Positions 52,057-61,994 of a stretch of 64,000 nt of DNA are shown piece after piece. The notes beneath the pieces were generated by a model. The model was not told the origin of the DNA and ran no database searches. It saw only the letters and a program-made list of their open reading frames with translations. Location of the stretch: assembly GCF_018861735.1 (NCBI RefSeq), contig NZ_JAHLEB010000001.1, positions 1 through 64,000 of the forward strand. Reading direction: 5' to 3'. The stretch's first letter is position 1; every line of letters begins with the position of its first letter. The DNA comes from Clostridium lacusfryxellense (GTDB taxonomy: Bacteria; Bacillota; Clostridia; Clostridiales; Clostridiaceae). Position numbers and translations under genes: made by a program.

Positions 52057-52209
52057 ATGAAAAATGATAATTGTAAAAACGTGGAGTTAATGAAAAAAAT
52101 TATTGAAGAAAAAAAAGCTAAGTCATCAACTCAAAAAAATACTAGGAGAGCACCAACCTTCGGACCACAAAGTGCAGCATCAGGTGGTCAAGGCTTATTT
52201 GGTAAATAA
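52057..52209 (+). CDS. 50-residue basic protein with GGQGLFGK end
   Basis: The small protein has a helical N-terminal half (ELMKKIIEEKKAKSS) and a flexible Arg/Gly/Ser C-terminal half ending GGQGLFGK. I recall similar short clostridial proteins (KKxIEEKKAKSS...GLF) without function. ATG 52057 is preceded by a perfect AATGGAGGT site and the gene is followed by a strong terminator. It is the next gene after the SleB-like hydrolase, as the 70-residue gene is at 1413. Confidence 0.65.
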   Translation: MKNDNCKNVELMKKIIEEKKAKSSTQKNTRRAPTFGPQSAASGGQGLFGK

Positions 52210-52256
52210 ATTATAATTATAGTATGGAATATAAATTTAATAAAAATAAGACTGGT

Positions 52257-52290
52257 AAAAGGGAGTTCATTTATGAACTCCCTTTTATTG
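52257..52290 (+). terminator. Terminator with GGGAGTTCAT stem
   Basis: A perfect 14-bp stem (52257-52270 with 52273-52286). Confidence 0.88.
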
Positions 52291-52402
52291 TATTTAGCAT
52301 TGATTAATTATTTTGGATAGATTAAAATTAGTATTAAATACTAATTTTAAAGAGAATAATAGATATAGATTATATATCATTGTAACATGGGGGGGATTTG
52401 TT

Positions 52403-54127
52403 TTGGTTTACTTAAAGGGGTATGCACATAAGTATGGGATGGGATTTTGCACCGCAGTGTTTTTCGTAACACTGGAAGCGTTTTGTGATTTGCTGTTACC
52501 AACAATAATGTCTAAAATTGTGGATGTAGGGGTTGCAAGTAAAAATTTAAATTATGTAATTAAAATGGGAATGGTTATGCTCATTATTGCAGGACTAGGG
52601 GCAATAGCCGCATGCGTTCGTAATGTTATCGCTAGCCATGTTTCACAAAAGATGGGAGCAGAACTTAGATCTGATTTATTTAAGAAAATTCAAGGATTTT
52701 CTTTTGAAAATATTGATAAGTTTGAAGGTGGTACTTTAGTTACACGTCTCACAAACGATGTAACGCAGGTTCAAAATTTTGTAAATGGACTTATGAGGAT
52801 ATTTGTTAAAGCACCAATTGTTGGAATTGGTAGCATTATAATGGCTGCAAGGTTAAACTTACGCTTGTCTATGATTCTCCTGGGTATTGTACCAGTTGTA
52901 GCTATTCTTATATATGGAAATATGAAGCTTGGATATCCGTACTTTATTAAGGTTCAGAAGTCACTTGATGGTGTAAATGGGGTAATGCGTGAGTATTTAT
53001 CGGGGGTAAGAGTTGTTAAAGCTTTTAATCGATTTGAATATGAGATAAAAAGATTTAATATTAAGAATACTTTGCTTACGCAAAATTCCACTGCAGCGAT
53101 GAAAGTAACATCAATATTTACTCCTATGATTGGACTTGTAGTAAACAGTGGAATAGTATTAGTGATTTGGATAGGTGGCATAAATGTAAACAAAGGTAAT
53201 ATGCATGTAGGGGAAATAATTGCATTTACAAATTATATGACACAAATATTATTTTCACTTATGATGGTATCTAATGTTTTTACAATGTTTGTACGTGCTA
53301 GGGCATCTTCGCAGCGTATTAGTGAAGTGTTTTTAGAAAAAGATGACATGATTAACGGAAATGAAATTATGGATGATTCTACCGTTCAAGGAAGAGTTGA
53401 ATTTGCGCATGTATTTTTTTCTTATAATAAGGATAAAGAGCCTACATTAAAGGATATATCTTTTACTTGCCTTCAGGGAGAAACTGTTGGAATAATAGGA
53501 TCAACTGGTTCAGGTAAAAGCAGTCTTGTGAATTTAATTCCTAGATTTTATGATACATTAAGCGGAGAAATAAAAGTTAATGGAGTAAACATTAAAACAT
53601 TAGATATAAAGACCCTAAGAGAGAAGATTGCCGTAGTGCCACAAAAGGCACTCCTGTTTTCTGGCACAATAATAGATAATATAAAGTGGGGGAGTGCTTC
53701 TGCAAGTCTTGAAGAAATAAAAGAGGCTTCAATAGTTGCCCAGGCCCATGAATTTATAGATAAACTTCCAGAAGGGTATAATGCAAAAATTGGACAAGGT
53801 GGTGTTAATTTTTCTGGGGGGCAAAGGCAACGTGTATCTATAGCAAGGGCGCTTGTAAAAAAAGCTGAGATTCTAATACTTGACGATGCAACCAGTGCAG
53901 TAGATACAGATACTGAGGTGAAAATTAGGAAAAGTTTAAAAAAATATGCTAAGAATTTAACTTGTATATTAATAGCACATAGAATAACTTCTGTTATGGG
54001 AGCTGATAAAATTATAGTAATAGACAATGGCGAAATAAAAGGCATAGGACGCCACGCGGATCTTTTAAAAAGTTGTGATGTATATAACGATATCTTCATT
54101 TCTCAAATTGGAAGGGAGATGATGTAG
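52403..54127 (+). CDS. ABC exporter half-transporter, degenerate-site subunit
   Basis: The 574-residue protein has six membrane segments (about 1-310) and an ATPase domain (about 340-574): Walker A GSTGSGKSS, signature FSGGQRQR, and Walker B ILILDDATSAVD in which the catalytic Glu is Asp. This is the hallmark of the first subunit of heterodimeric exporters such as TM287/288, LmrCD and BmrCD. TTG 52403 is chosen because GGGGGGA lies six bases before it; the frame open from 52313 is not family-like. The partner gene follows after one base. Substrates are likely drugs, lipids or peptides. Confidence 0.9.
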   Translation: MVYLKGYAHKYGMGFCTAVFFVTLEAFCDLLLPTIMSKIVDVGVASKNLNYVIKMGMVMLIIAGLGAIAACVRNVIASHVSQKMGAELRSDLFKKIQGFSFENIDKFEGGTLVTRLTNDVTQVQNFVNGLMRIFVKAPIVGIGSIIMAARLNLRLSMILLGIVPVVAILIYGNMKLGYPYFIKVQKSLDGVNGVMREYLSGVRVVKAFNRFEYEIKRFNIKNTLLTQNSTAAMKVTSIFTPMIGLVVNSGIVLVIWIGGINVNKGNMHVGEIIAFTNYMTQILFSLMMVSNVFTMFVRARASSQRISEVFLEKDDMINGNEIMDDSTVQGRVEFAHVFFSYNKDKEPTLKDISFTCLQGETVGIIGSTGSGKSSLVNLIPRFYDTLSGEIKVNGVNIKTLDIKTLREKIAVVPQKALLFSGTIIDNIKWGSASASLEEIKEASIVAQAHEFIDKLPEGYNAKIGQGGVNFSGGQRQRVSIARALVKKAEILILDDATSAVDTDTEVKIRKSLKKYAKNLTCILIAHRITSVMGADKIIVIDNGEIKGIGRHADLLKSCDVYNDIFISQIGREMM

Positions 54128-54128
54128 A

Positions 54129-55970
54129 ATGAAAGATAATAAATATAGAGATAGAAATAATAATGTGGATATGAAATTTACAGGTGGAAGAAGAAATATG
54201 TCACCTGTTGTAAAACCTAAGAATTTTAGGAAAACTTTAAGGAGACTTTGGAGTTATTTTGGAGCTGAGAGAAAAACATTAATAATGATATTCATATTTA
54301 TATTGATTGATTCTGCCATAGTACTTATAGGGCCGTATCTAATAGGGAGCGCAGTGAATGCTATGACGGAGAGTACTGGCGAAGTTGATTTTAATATTTT
54401 AAGCATAATAGTAATTGCTTTATTAATATCATATTTGACGGACGCTGCTATAAGTTTATTTCAAGGATTTGCTATGGCGAGTTCCAGTCAAAGGATAGTT
54501 AAAACTATGAGAAATAATTTATTTTTAAAACTTCAAAAGCTCCCAATGGCGTTTTTTGATAAAAACAGTCATGGAGATATTATGAGTAGATTATCAAACG
54601 ATATCGACAACGTTAGTTCCACTATTTCTCAATCAGCAATTCAACTTATGTCAGGGATTATTGCTATAATAGGGTCATTCATTATGATGATAATTTTAAG
54701 TCCTATATTAACTGCGGCGAGTTTAATTACAGTTCCTTTAGTATTTTTATTAACTAAATCAATTGCAAAAAGAACGGGGAAGCTTTTTAAAGCTCAGCAA
54801 AAGGAACTAGGTAAACTTAATGGACAAATTGAAGAAACTATATCCGGAATATACATTGTAAAAGCTTTTAACCATGAAGATAAAGCTGTGGAGGAATTCA
54901 ATGAAATAAATCAAAGATTATGCGATGTAGGACTCAAAGCACAAGTTTTATCTGGATTTTTAATGCCTATTATGAACGTTATAAATAACATTGGTTTTGC
55001 AGCAGTAGCTGGAGTAGGTGGTGTTCTAGCTGTAGAAAATATGATTACCATAGGTGTAATTGCAAGCTTTTTAAGTTATTCAAGGCAATTCGTACGTCCA
55101 CTAAATAATATGGCAAATATATTTAATACGCTGCAATCTGCTGTGGCAGGAGCTGAGAGAGTATTCGAAATATTAGATACTCCTGAAGAGACTCAGGACG
55201 CCCAAGATCCAAAAGGGCTTAATGAATCCATGGGACATGTACAATTTAATAATGTGTGTTTCGGATATACAAAAGATGTGGAGATTCTTAAAAATATTAA
55301 CTTTGAAGCAAAACCAGGAGAAAGTATAGCCCTTGTAGGTCCAACAGGAGCAGGTAAGACTACAATTGTAAATTTACTTTCAAGATTTTATGATGTTACA
55401 AGTGGAGAGATATATATTGACGGAGTCGATATAAGAAAATATACAAGAGATAGCCTTAGAAGGACTTTTGGTATAGTTCTTCAAGATACTTATCTTTTCT
55501 CCGAAAGTATAAAAGATAATATAAAATATGGGAATCTAGATGCAACGGATTTAGAAGTAATAAGTGCAGCAAAAATGGCAAATGCACATGAATTTATAAA
55601 AAGACTTCCTAAGGGGTATGAAACACTACTCTCTGAGAGTGGGAGCAATCTTAGTCAAGGACAAAGACAACTTTTAGCCATTGCAAGAGCAATTTTAACC
55701 AGTCCATCCTTATTGATACTTGATGAGGCTACCAGCAGTGTTGATACTAGAACTGAACTTAGAATCCAAGAAGCAATGCTTAAATTAATGTATGGAAGAA
55801 CTAGTTTTATTATAGCTCATAGGCTAAGTACAATAAGAGATGCTAGTAAAATAATGGTTATAGATGATGGTCAAATCATTGAAATGGGAAACCACGCGGA
55901 GCTTATTAATAAAAAAGGTAAATACTACAATATGTATTTTAATCAATATAATAATTGTGACGAGGAGTAA
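54129..55970 (+). CDS. ABC exporter half-transporter, catalytic subunit
   Basis: The 613-residue protein has a longer charged N-terminus (about 1-40), six membrane segments (about 48-330) and an ATPase domain with Walker A GPTGAGKTT, Walker B LLILDEATSSVD (catalytic Glu present) and a variant signature LSQGQRQL (Gly-to-Gln at the second position). It completes the degenerate and the competent ATP sites with the upstream subunit exactly as in TM287/288. The ATG follows GGGAGATGATG and is one base after the partner's stop. Confidence 0.9.
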   Translation: MKDNKYRDRNNNVDMKFTGGRRNMSPVVKPKNFRKTLRRLWSYFGAERKTLIMIFIFILIDSAIVLIGPYLIGSAVNAMTESTGEVDFNILSIIVIALLISYLTDAAISLFQGFAMASSSQRIVKTMRNNLFLKLQKLPMAFFDKNSHGDIMSRLSNDIDNVSSTISQSAIQLMSGIIAIIGSFIMMIILSPILTAASLITVPLVFLLTKSIAKRTGKLFKAQQKELGKLNGQIEETISGIYIVKAFNHEDKAVEEFNEINQRLCDVGLKAQVLSGFLMPIMNVINNIGFAAVAGVGGVLAVENMITIGVIASFLSYSRQFVRPLNNMANIFNTLQSAVAGAERVFEILDTPEETQDAQDPKGLNESMGHVQFNNVCFGYTKDVEILKNINFEAKPGESIALVGPTGAGKTTIVNLLSRFYDVTSGEIYIDGVDIRKYTRDSLRRTFGIVLQDTYLFSESIKDNIKYGNLDATDLEVISAAKMANAHEFIKRLPKGYETLLSESGSNLSQGQRQLLAIARAILTSPSLLILDEATSSVDTRTELRIQEAMLKLMYGRTSFIIAHRLSTIRDASKIMVIDDGQIIEMGNHAELINKKGKYYNMYFNQYNNCDEE

Positions 55971-55993
55971 GTGACTAAATAATCTTCTGTTAG

Positions 55994-56899
55994 TTAAATA
56001 AAAGCAACAATACCCCATATAAGTAAAAAACTTATTATAATTGTAAAATTATTAACAGTTCCTACAAATCTAGTATCATAATCAAACTCCACTGAGTAAG
56101 GAATTACTGTGAAACTTATTGGCAATATAAAACCAAGTAGCATTGTTATTTTGAACATTGTATCTGGTACTAAATTATAAAGAAATATACCAACTCCAAA
56201 CCCAATCAAATACCTTAAGGCAATTATTTTAGCCATATTTTTCAAGTATTCCTTTTTAAAGGAGAAGCTAAGGTATAAACCGAGAACCAACAATGCAAGG
56301 GGCATATTAGCTTTTGATAGAATTCCTGTAATTTCTATAAGTGGCTTTGGAATAGTAAATCCCAAAAGATTAATTGTCAAAGTAATAATGTATGTAAGAA
56401 AAGGTATTGAGTGTAGTGTTTTAGAAAAAATATTCTTGTATGAGATTTCGCCTTCGCTACTTGAATAGATGCTTGCAATAATATAACAAACTGCGAAAAC
56501 TATGAAGGAATTACCCATATCAAACATACCAAAGTATTTAAGACCTTCTTTGCCCCATATTGATTCTACCAGTGGATATGCGAAAAGTCCAATGTTGAAG
56601 GAAGGCACCAGCATTGTTAGCATTCCTTTATTTCGTCTGGATTCTTTTCTGAATACAATGATAGCAACTACTGCCATAAATAATCCGTACACAAAGCAGA
56701 TTACAGGTACAAGTAGAAGCTTTTTGTCTATGGTCATTGTACTAAAAACATTTATTACTATGGAGGGAAGGGTAACATTAAAAATTAACCTTGAAATCAC
56801 TTCCCCATCGCTTTCCTTTAAGATACCTGTTTTCTTTAATAAATATCCTAATAAAATAATACTTAATGACATTGTAAACTGTGAGTTAATAGTATTCAT
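55994..56899 (-). CDS. AEC family transporter
   Basis: The 301-residue protein has about ten membrane segments, an AEC (auxin efflux carrier) signature with LLGYLLKKTGIL at the N-terminus, FNVTLPSIVINVF, and the conserved PSFNIGLFAYPLVE and ANMPLALLVLGLYLS stretches. Bacterial members export malonate, malate or other small organic acids. It is convergent with the ABC exporter genes and divergent from the REC-HD-GYP gene. AAGGAG precedes the ATG. Confidence 0.9.
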   Translation of the reverse strand: MNTINSQFTMSLSIILLGYLLKKTGILKESDGEVISRLIFNVTLPSIVINVFSTMTIDKKLLLVPVICFVYGLFMAVVAIIVFRKESRRNKGMLTMLVPSFNIGLFAYPLVESIWGKEGLKYFGMFDMGNSFIVFAVCYIIASIYSSSEGEISYKNIFSKTLHSIPFLTYIITLTINLLGFTIPKPLIEITGILSKANMPLALLVLGLYLSFSFKKEYLKNMAKIIALRYLIGFGVGIFLYNLVPDTMFKITMLLGFILPISFTVIPYSVEFDYDTRFVGTVNNFTIIISFLLIWGIVAFI

Positions 56900-57067
56900 A
56901 TGTTTGCTCCTTGTATAAATATTACATCCTTAATATCGTTACATTATAGCATGGAGTAAATAAAAACACATTATAAACATAATTTAATTTTTATAAATTT
57001 GATGAAAAATATTCAGAATAAAGGTATAATTAGAATATTATACAAAAGATGATACGGGGTGGTTATA

Positions 57068-58105
57068 TTGGATAATTTTAAAGCTATATCAATAGATGAT
57101 AATCATATAAATCTTATGCTTCTTCAAAAATATGCAAGAAAGTTACCAATTGACATAGCAAACTATACGGATCCGGTAAAAGCGCTATCGGATGCTTGTG
57201 CAAACGAACCTGATATTATTTTTATTGACTATATGATGCCTGAAATGAATGGTATAGAATTTATAAGAGAATTTAGAAAGCAAAATAGTAATACTCCTAT
57301 TATTATGGTTACCGCGGTTTCTGATGATCAAAAAATAAAAATCGATGCTTTAGAAGCAGGAGTAACAGATTTTTTAATTAAGCCTATTAACTCAATAGAA
57401 TTTATTGCAAGGACAAGAAATTTATTAGAAATGAGAAAATTCCAAAGAATAGTTCAAGATAAGGCGTTATTATTGCAAGAAGAAGTAAATAAAGCTACAC
57501 AAAAAATTCTTGAAAGAGAAGAAGAGACTATAATGGTTCTTGGAAAAATATCTGAACTTAAAGACATTGAAACAGGGCATCATATTCTTAGAGTAGCCTA
57601 CTATTCGAAGCTTTTAGCTACTGAGCTTGGGATGAGTGAAGAGGAAATACAAGTTTTATTTTATGCTTCTCAGCTTCACGATATCGGTAAAGTCGGAACA
57701 CCAGAAACTATTCTTTTAAAGCCTGGGAAATTAACTTTTGATGAATTTGAGATAATGAAGCAACATGCTGTGAATGGATATAAAATATTGAAAAACACTT
57801 CTAGTAAGTATTTAAAGGCAGGTTCAATTGTGGCATTATCCCATCATGAGTGGGTTAATGGAACTGGTTATCCGAAAGGACAAAAAAACAAAGAAATACC
57901 TGTATATGGAAGAATACTCGCAATAGCAGACTGTTTTGATGCTCTACTTTCGAAAAGGCCATATAAAGAGCGGTGGTCTTTTGATGAAGCGATGGCTTAT
58001 ATAGTTCATGAAAAAGGAATACATTTTGATTCTGAATTAGTTGATTTATTTATAGCAAAAAAAGATGAAGTTAAGAAAATTGGCGAATCGTTAATGGATT
58101 TATAA
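57068..58105 (+). CDS. REC-HD-GYP response regulator (c-di-GMP phosphodiesterase)
   Basis: The 345-residue protein has a receiver domain (1-120; Asp54 in IFIDYMMP, KPINS), a coiled linker (about 125-160), and an HD-GYP domain (about 165-345) with LHDIGK (His204/Asp205), the HHEW motif (His259/260) and an intact GTGYP loop, as in RpfG-type enzymes that hydrolyse cyclic di-GMP. TTG 57068 is the likely start (CGGGGTGG upstream). It converges on an Hpt-hybrid-kinase operon and shares a terminator with it, suggesting that its receiver is the relay's end point. Confidence 0.92.
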   Translation: MDNFKAISIDDNHINLMLLQKYARKLPIDIANYTDPVKALSDACANEPDIIFIDYMMPEMNGIEFIREFRKQNSNTPIIMVTAVSDDQKIKIDALEAGVTDFLIKPINSIEFIARTRNLLEMRKFQRIVQDKALLLQEEVNKATQKILEREEETIMVLGKISELKDIETGHHILRVAYYSKLLATELGMSEEEIQVLFYASQLHDIGKVGTPETILLKPGKLTFDEFEIMKQHAVNGYKILKNTSSKYLKAGSIVALSHHEWVNGTGYPKGQKNKEIPVYGRILAIADCFDALLSKRPYKERWSFDEAMAYIVHEKGIHFDSELVDLFIAKKDEVKKIGESLMDL

Positions 58106-58147
58106 TAGTTAAAGTGGGCACCTTAGAGTGTCCACTTTGACTATTAT
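58102..58147. terminator. Bidirectional terminator
   Basis: A 20-bp stem (58102-58121 with 58128-58147; some G-T pairs) ends both the REC-HD-GYP and the Hpt transcripts. Confidence 0.85.
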
Positions 58148-58503
58148 AGTACTACATTTACTTGAGCAAAGCTAAAAATTATCTTAGCCTTTGAATTAAT
58201 TAGTAGCTTTGAAAGATTTTCCACATGATCTTTTGAACTAGTGAAATTATCCTGGTTTAATAACCTTTCGAATTGGTCAGCTTCATCAAATACATCTTTA
58301 AGTAGCAAATTGGCGGCTACTCCTTTTACGTTATGGATTTCCATTTTTAATTTAATATAATCTTTTTTATAAGAGATTTCATTAAGTCTTTTGCAATGAT
58401 TGTCCACTTCATCTATATAAGAGATATATAGATCAGTAATATCTTCATAATCTAATTCTAGGCCGTTCGCCAGTCCTTGAATATCATAAATTCCACTCTT
58501 CAT
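58144..58503 (-). CDS. Stand-alone histidine phosphotransfer (Hpt) protein
   Basis: The 119-residue all-helical protein has the Hpt signature IHNVKGVAANLLL with phosphoacceptor His57 and a following DVFDEADQFERLL helix. It would carry phosphate from the receiver of the hybrid kinase (58506-60869, 2 bp upstream) to another receiver, most simply that of the convergent REC-HD-GYP protein. AGGAGGGA lies inside the kinase gene's end. It has no DNA-binding or enzymatic domain. Confidence 0.88.
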   Translation of the reverse strand: MKSGIYDIQGLANGLELDYEDITDLYISYIDEVDNHCKRLNEISYKKDYIKLKMEIHNVKGVAANLLLKDVFDEADQFERLLNQDNFTSSKDHVENLSKLLINSKAKIIFSFAQVNVVL

Positions 58504-58505
58504 AT

Positions 58506-60869
58506 TTAGTCCCTCCTGTTAATATAAGCAATCCATTTTTTTGTTTTTTCATGTAATTCACTGACTTTTACAGGTTTACTGATATAGTCATCCATTCCAG
58601 CCTCTAGGCATTTCTCTTTATCACCCTGCATTGCATTTGCTGTCATGGCAATTATTGGGATATGGCCACCCTTAACTTTTTCAATCTCTCTAATTTTACG
58701 AGTTGCTTCAAATCCATCCAAAATAGGCATTTGACAGTCCATTAAAATAAGAGAAAAATGGTTTAGGGATACCATATCTAAAGCCTCTTGTCCGTTGGAT
58801 GCAAGTTTTATGATAAGGCCTAGTTTCTTTAATTGAAGTAATGCTAGTTTTTGATTTGTTATATTATCTTCTACAAGTAAAATTGATGTATCTTTTGTTA
58901 TTTCAAAATTAGAGTCAAAATCATTTTTATTGTAAGAATTTTTATTGTAAGAATTTTTATCATCTTTTAATTTGGATTGTACCTGGGCTTTTTCAAATAC
59001 AGCAGTGAAGGAAAAAGTCGAGCCTTCTCCAAGTTTGCTTAATAGTGAAATTTCTCCCTGAAGCATTTCCACAAGTTTTTTAGATATTGATAAACCTAGA
59101 CCTGTACCACCATATTTCCTAGTAGTAGAGCTATCTCCTTGTATAAAAGGATTAAACAACTTGCTCTGAGCTTCCGCCGATATTCCAATTCCGTTGTCTG
59201 TAACCTTAAATAATAAAGTCATTGTATTTTCATTTACTTCATTGATATTTGTGGAAATATCAATATATCCTATTTCAGTAAATTTAATAGCATTAGAGAT
59301 CAAATTCATTAGAATCTGGCTTAACTTATCTGAATCTCCATATAAAAGTGGAATTTCAGGATCTACATAGGTTTTTATTGGTATCATTTTTTCTTTAGAT
59401 TTTACAGTAAGTATTTCAGCAATGTTTGAAACTACTGAGTTTATATTAAACTCATATGGATTCAAGATCATTTTCCCAGCCTCAATTTTCGAAAAATCTA
59501 ATATATCATTTATTACACTTAATAATAAGTGACCAGCATCACGCACAACTAATGAAGTACTTTTCTGTTCAATATTTAAAGGTGTGTCTAAGAGTACATC
59601 TGTCATTCCGATAATAGCATTAAGAGGAGTTCTTATTTCATGGCTCATATTGGCTAAAAAATTACTTTTAGCGCTATTGGCTGCTATGGCTTCTTCTCTA
59701 GCCGAAATCAGTTCTAGCTCTGTTTTCTTTTTATCAGCAAGACTTTCAATAAAGGTATTAAACCATTTAACAAGTTCTCCAATTTCATCATCAGTACCCA
59801 CCTCTAAACGTAGGTTCAAATCTATTGTTCCAGCCTGAATATCCTTAAAGAGGTCAGTCATTTTATTAACTGGTTGTAATAGCTGTTTAGAATTTAAGAA
59901 AGCAGTTAAAGCAGCCATACCTAAGCAGAGAATTAAGGTTAAAAATATAATATTTCTAATCTTAGATGTTTTCATTGTAATTGTATTAATTGGGAGGAAA
60001 TTAATTAAAGTCCAGTCGCTTTTATCAAATTTCTCATAGGTAACTAACATCTGACCTTTGTTTAAACCATCTATGTTTAAATCATGGGTAAAGCTACTAT
60101 TATTTTGGGCTAACTTGCTTAGAAGATTTTTATCATTAAGAACCTTTCCAATATAGTCAACACTCGGATGAGTAACTATTCTGTTTTTATTATCGATAAC
60201 TACGTAAAAAGAGTTATTTTGATTTAAATTGAAATGTTTATTAAGTACATTTACATCATAGTTAATTAGAATTAAACCTAGAGGCTTTTCTTCCATAGTT
60301 AAAGGGTCTAGGTCTTTAATCACTTTGGTCACTGTAATCACCTTTTTATATGTAGAAGTGGTGTTTACATTATCCTCAACACCTAGCCATGTAACTGTTT
60401 TGGAAGAATCAAGCGCTTCTTTATAAAGCTTATCCTTTAAAGTAGTGTCAACTTGTTGAAAGTTTAAAGTATCACCAATATGATAATGAGAACCTGAATT
60501 AGAAAATATATCGATAGATACTAAACCTTTTAGGTTAATATATCCACTAAGTATGGTACTAATTTGAACCTGAGTAACCAATTTCTTATAATCATTAGTT
60601 TTATCAGGTTTAATGAGCATACTATTTTTTATGTCCTCATTGCCAGATAGATTAGCAATAAGGCTTTCAACATCTTCCATAATTAAATCCGTATACTGCT
60701 TTTCAAGATTTAAGTTTTGATTTGAAGCCATCTTAGCATCCTCAGTAATTATCGAGTTAGATGTAGTATAAGAAATCGATCCGAGTATTATAAGTGGCAA
60801 TATGCTTATAAGCAAAATATATATAAGAAATTTATACTTAATTGAAAGGCGTGAAAATCTCTTAAACAT
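58506..60869 (-). CDS. Hybrid histidine kinase with Cache sensor and receiver
   Basis: The 787-residue protein has a membrane segment (about 12-34), a dCache-like extracytoplasmic sensor (about 40-290), a second segment (about 302-322), a HAMP domain (about 323-375), HisKA with His410 (NMSHEIRTPLNAI), an ATPase domain (about 455-640; LSQILMNLISNAIKFT, GTGLGLSISKK) and a receiver domain (about 660-780; Asp711 in LILMDCQMP). A short Tyr/Asn-rich repeat (about 640-655) links them. It is 15 bp after the binding-protein gene, and its receiver needs the Hpt protein encoded just downstream to pass phosphate on. Confidence 0.92.
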   Translation of the reverse strand: MFKRFSRLSIKYKFLIYILLISILPLIILGSISYTTSNSIITEDAKMASNQNLNLEKQYTDLIMEDVESLIANLSGNEDIKNSMLIKPDKTNDYKKLVTQVQISTILSGYINLKGLVSIDIFSNSGSHYHIGDTLNFQQVDTTLKDKLYKEALDSSKTVTWLGVEDNVNTTSTYKKVITVTKVIKDLDPLTMEEKPLGLILINYDVNVLNKHFNLNQNNSFYVVIDNKNRIVTHPSVDYIGKVLNDKNLLSKLAQNNSSFTHDLNIDGLNKGQMLVTYEKFDKSDWTLINFLPINTITMKTSKIRNIIFLTLILCLGMAALTAFLNSKQLLQPVNKMTDLFKDIQAGTIDLNLRLEVGTDDEIGELVKWFNTFIESLADKKKTELELISAREEAIAANSAKSNFLANMSHEIRTPLNAIIGMTDVLLDTPLNIEQKSTSLVVRDAGHLLLSVINDILDFSKIEAGKMILNPYEFNINSVVSNIAEILTVKSKEKMIPIKTYVDPEIPLLYGDSDKLSQILMNLISNAIKFTEIGYIDISTNINEVNENTMTLLFKVTDNGIGISAEAQSKLFNPFIQGDSSTTRKYGGTGLGLSISKKLVEMLQGEISLLSKLGEGSTFSFTAVFEKAQVQSKLKDDKNSYNKNSYNKNDFDSNFEITKDTSILLVEDNITNQKLALLQLKKLGLIIKLASNGQEALDMVSLNHFSLILMDCQMPILDGFEATRKIREIEKVKGGHIPIIAMTANAMQGDKEKCLEAGMDDYISKPVKVSELHEKTKKWIAYINRRD

Positions 60870-60884
60870 AAAACCAGCCCCATT

Positions 60885-61865
60885 CTATTTTACATTATTT
60901 AAATTTATAACCTTTACATCTACTAAAGTAACTAAATTCGTTGGTTTTTTTCCGTTAATTAAATCCAAAGCGATTTTAACTCCAGTATAACCTTGTTTTA
61001 TTGCCTGCTGATCTATAGTATTACTCATTTTACCGTCGGTAATTGCAGTTTTTGCTTCAGAAAGAGCATCGAAACCAGCTATCAATACATCTTCTTTAGG
61101 GTTATTCTCGTCTAAATATTGTATAACGCCTAAAGCCATCATATCATTAGCACAAAAAATAGCTCCAATATCATGATTTTCATCAAATAATTTTTTAGCA
61201 ACTGAATAACCTTCATCTATATTCCAATTTGCGCTTTCTTGATCTACGAGTGTTATATTTTTATTTTCAGCAAAAGCCTTAATTGCTCCTTGCTTCCTTT
61301 GTTCACCGTTATCAGCACCGCGAATACCTTCTATAATAATTGCCTTTGTAGGTTTCTTGATTTTATCACTTATGTATTTTGCAGAAAGGTAGCCACCAAT
61401 TTTATTGTCAACGCTAATGAAAGGAACATTTACAAGTCCCTTCTTTTTAGACAAATCAGGATCTAATCTGTTATCTATATTTACTATAGGTATTTTAGCA
61501 TCTTGAGCTTTTTTTAATACTGGAATTAATTCTGTGGAACTTCCTGGTGAAATTACAATAGCATCTACCTTGGAAGTTATGGCATCCTCGACAAGGGCAA
61601 TTTGCTGTTCAATTGAGGTCTCCTTTGCCCCTGTTTTAACAGTTAGCTTTATGCCATACTCACTTTCAGCTTGCCTTGCTCCTTTCTCCATCTCAATAAA
61701 AAAAGGATTAGTGAGAGTTTTCATAATTAATAAAATATTTTTCTTTTCAGAGGTTGCCACTGGCAAATTAGTTGTAGTTTTGCTGCTAGAAACTTTTGAA
61801 CATCCTAATAAAGCAGCTGAAACAAACACAGAAAAAATAATTACAGATATAAGTTTTTTATACAT
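60885..61865 (-). CDS. Sugar-binding (RbsB-like) lipoprotein
   Basis: The 326-residue protein has a lipoprotein signal (LLGCSK) and a periplasmic-binding-protein-like 1 fold: NPFFIEMEKGARQ, AIVISPGSSTELIP, IPIVNIDNRL, FISVDNKIGG, and a closing KQGYTGVKIALDLINGKKP. Such proteins bind ribose-type sugars or autoinducer-like molecules. No ABC permease or ATPase is in the window; the neighbours are two histidine kinases, so it is more likely to feed a signal than a transporter. ATG 61865 follows AAAGGGGGTCC. Confidence 0.88.
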   Translation of the reverse strand: MYKKLISVIIFSVFVSAALLGCSKVSSSKTTTNLPVATSEKKNILLIMKTLTNPFFIEMEKGARQAESEYGIKLTVKTGAKETSIEQQIALVEDAITSKVDAIVISPGSSTELIPVLKKAQDAKIPIVNIDNRLDPDLSKKKGLVNVPFISVDNKIGGYLSAKYISDKIKKPTKAIIIEGIRGADNGEQRKQGAIKAFAENKNITLVDQESANWNIDEGYSVAKKLFDENHDIGAIFCANDMMALGVIQYLDENNPKEDVLIAGFDALSEAKTAITDGKMSNTIDQQAIKQGYTGVKIALDLINGKKPTNLVTLVDVKVINLNNVK

Positions 61866-61994
61866 GATGTGGACCCCCTTTATCACTTAGGAATTTGAAT
61901 ATAAAATTCAAGTATTGGTTTGTAAAACAGGGTATAAGTGATTATCGGTATTTATTCAAATGTCTTTACTATCCGTTTAGAATTTCTATAAAGT

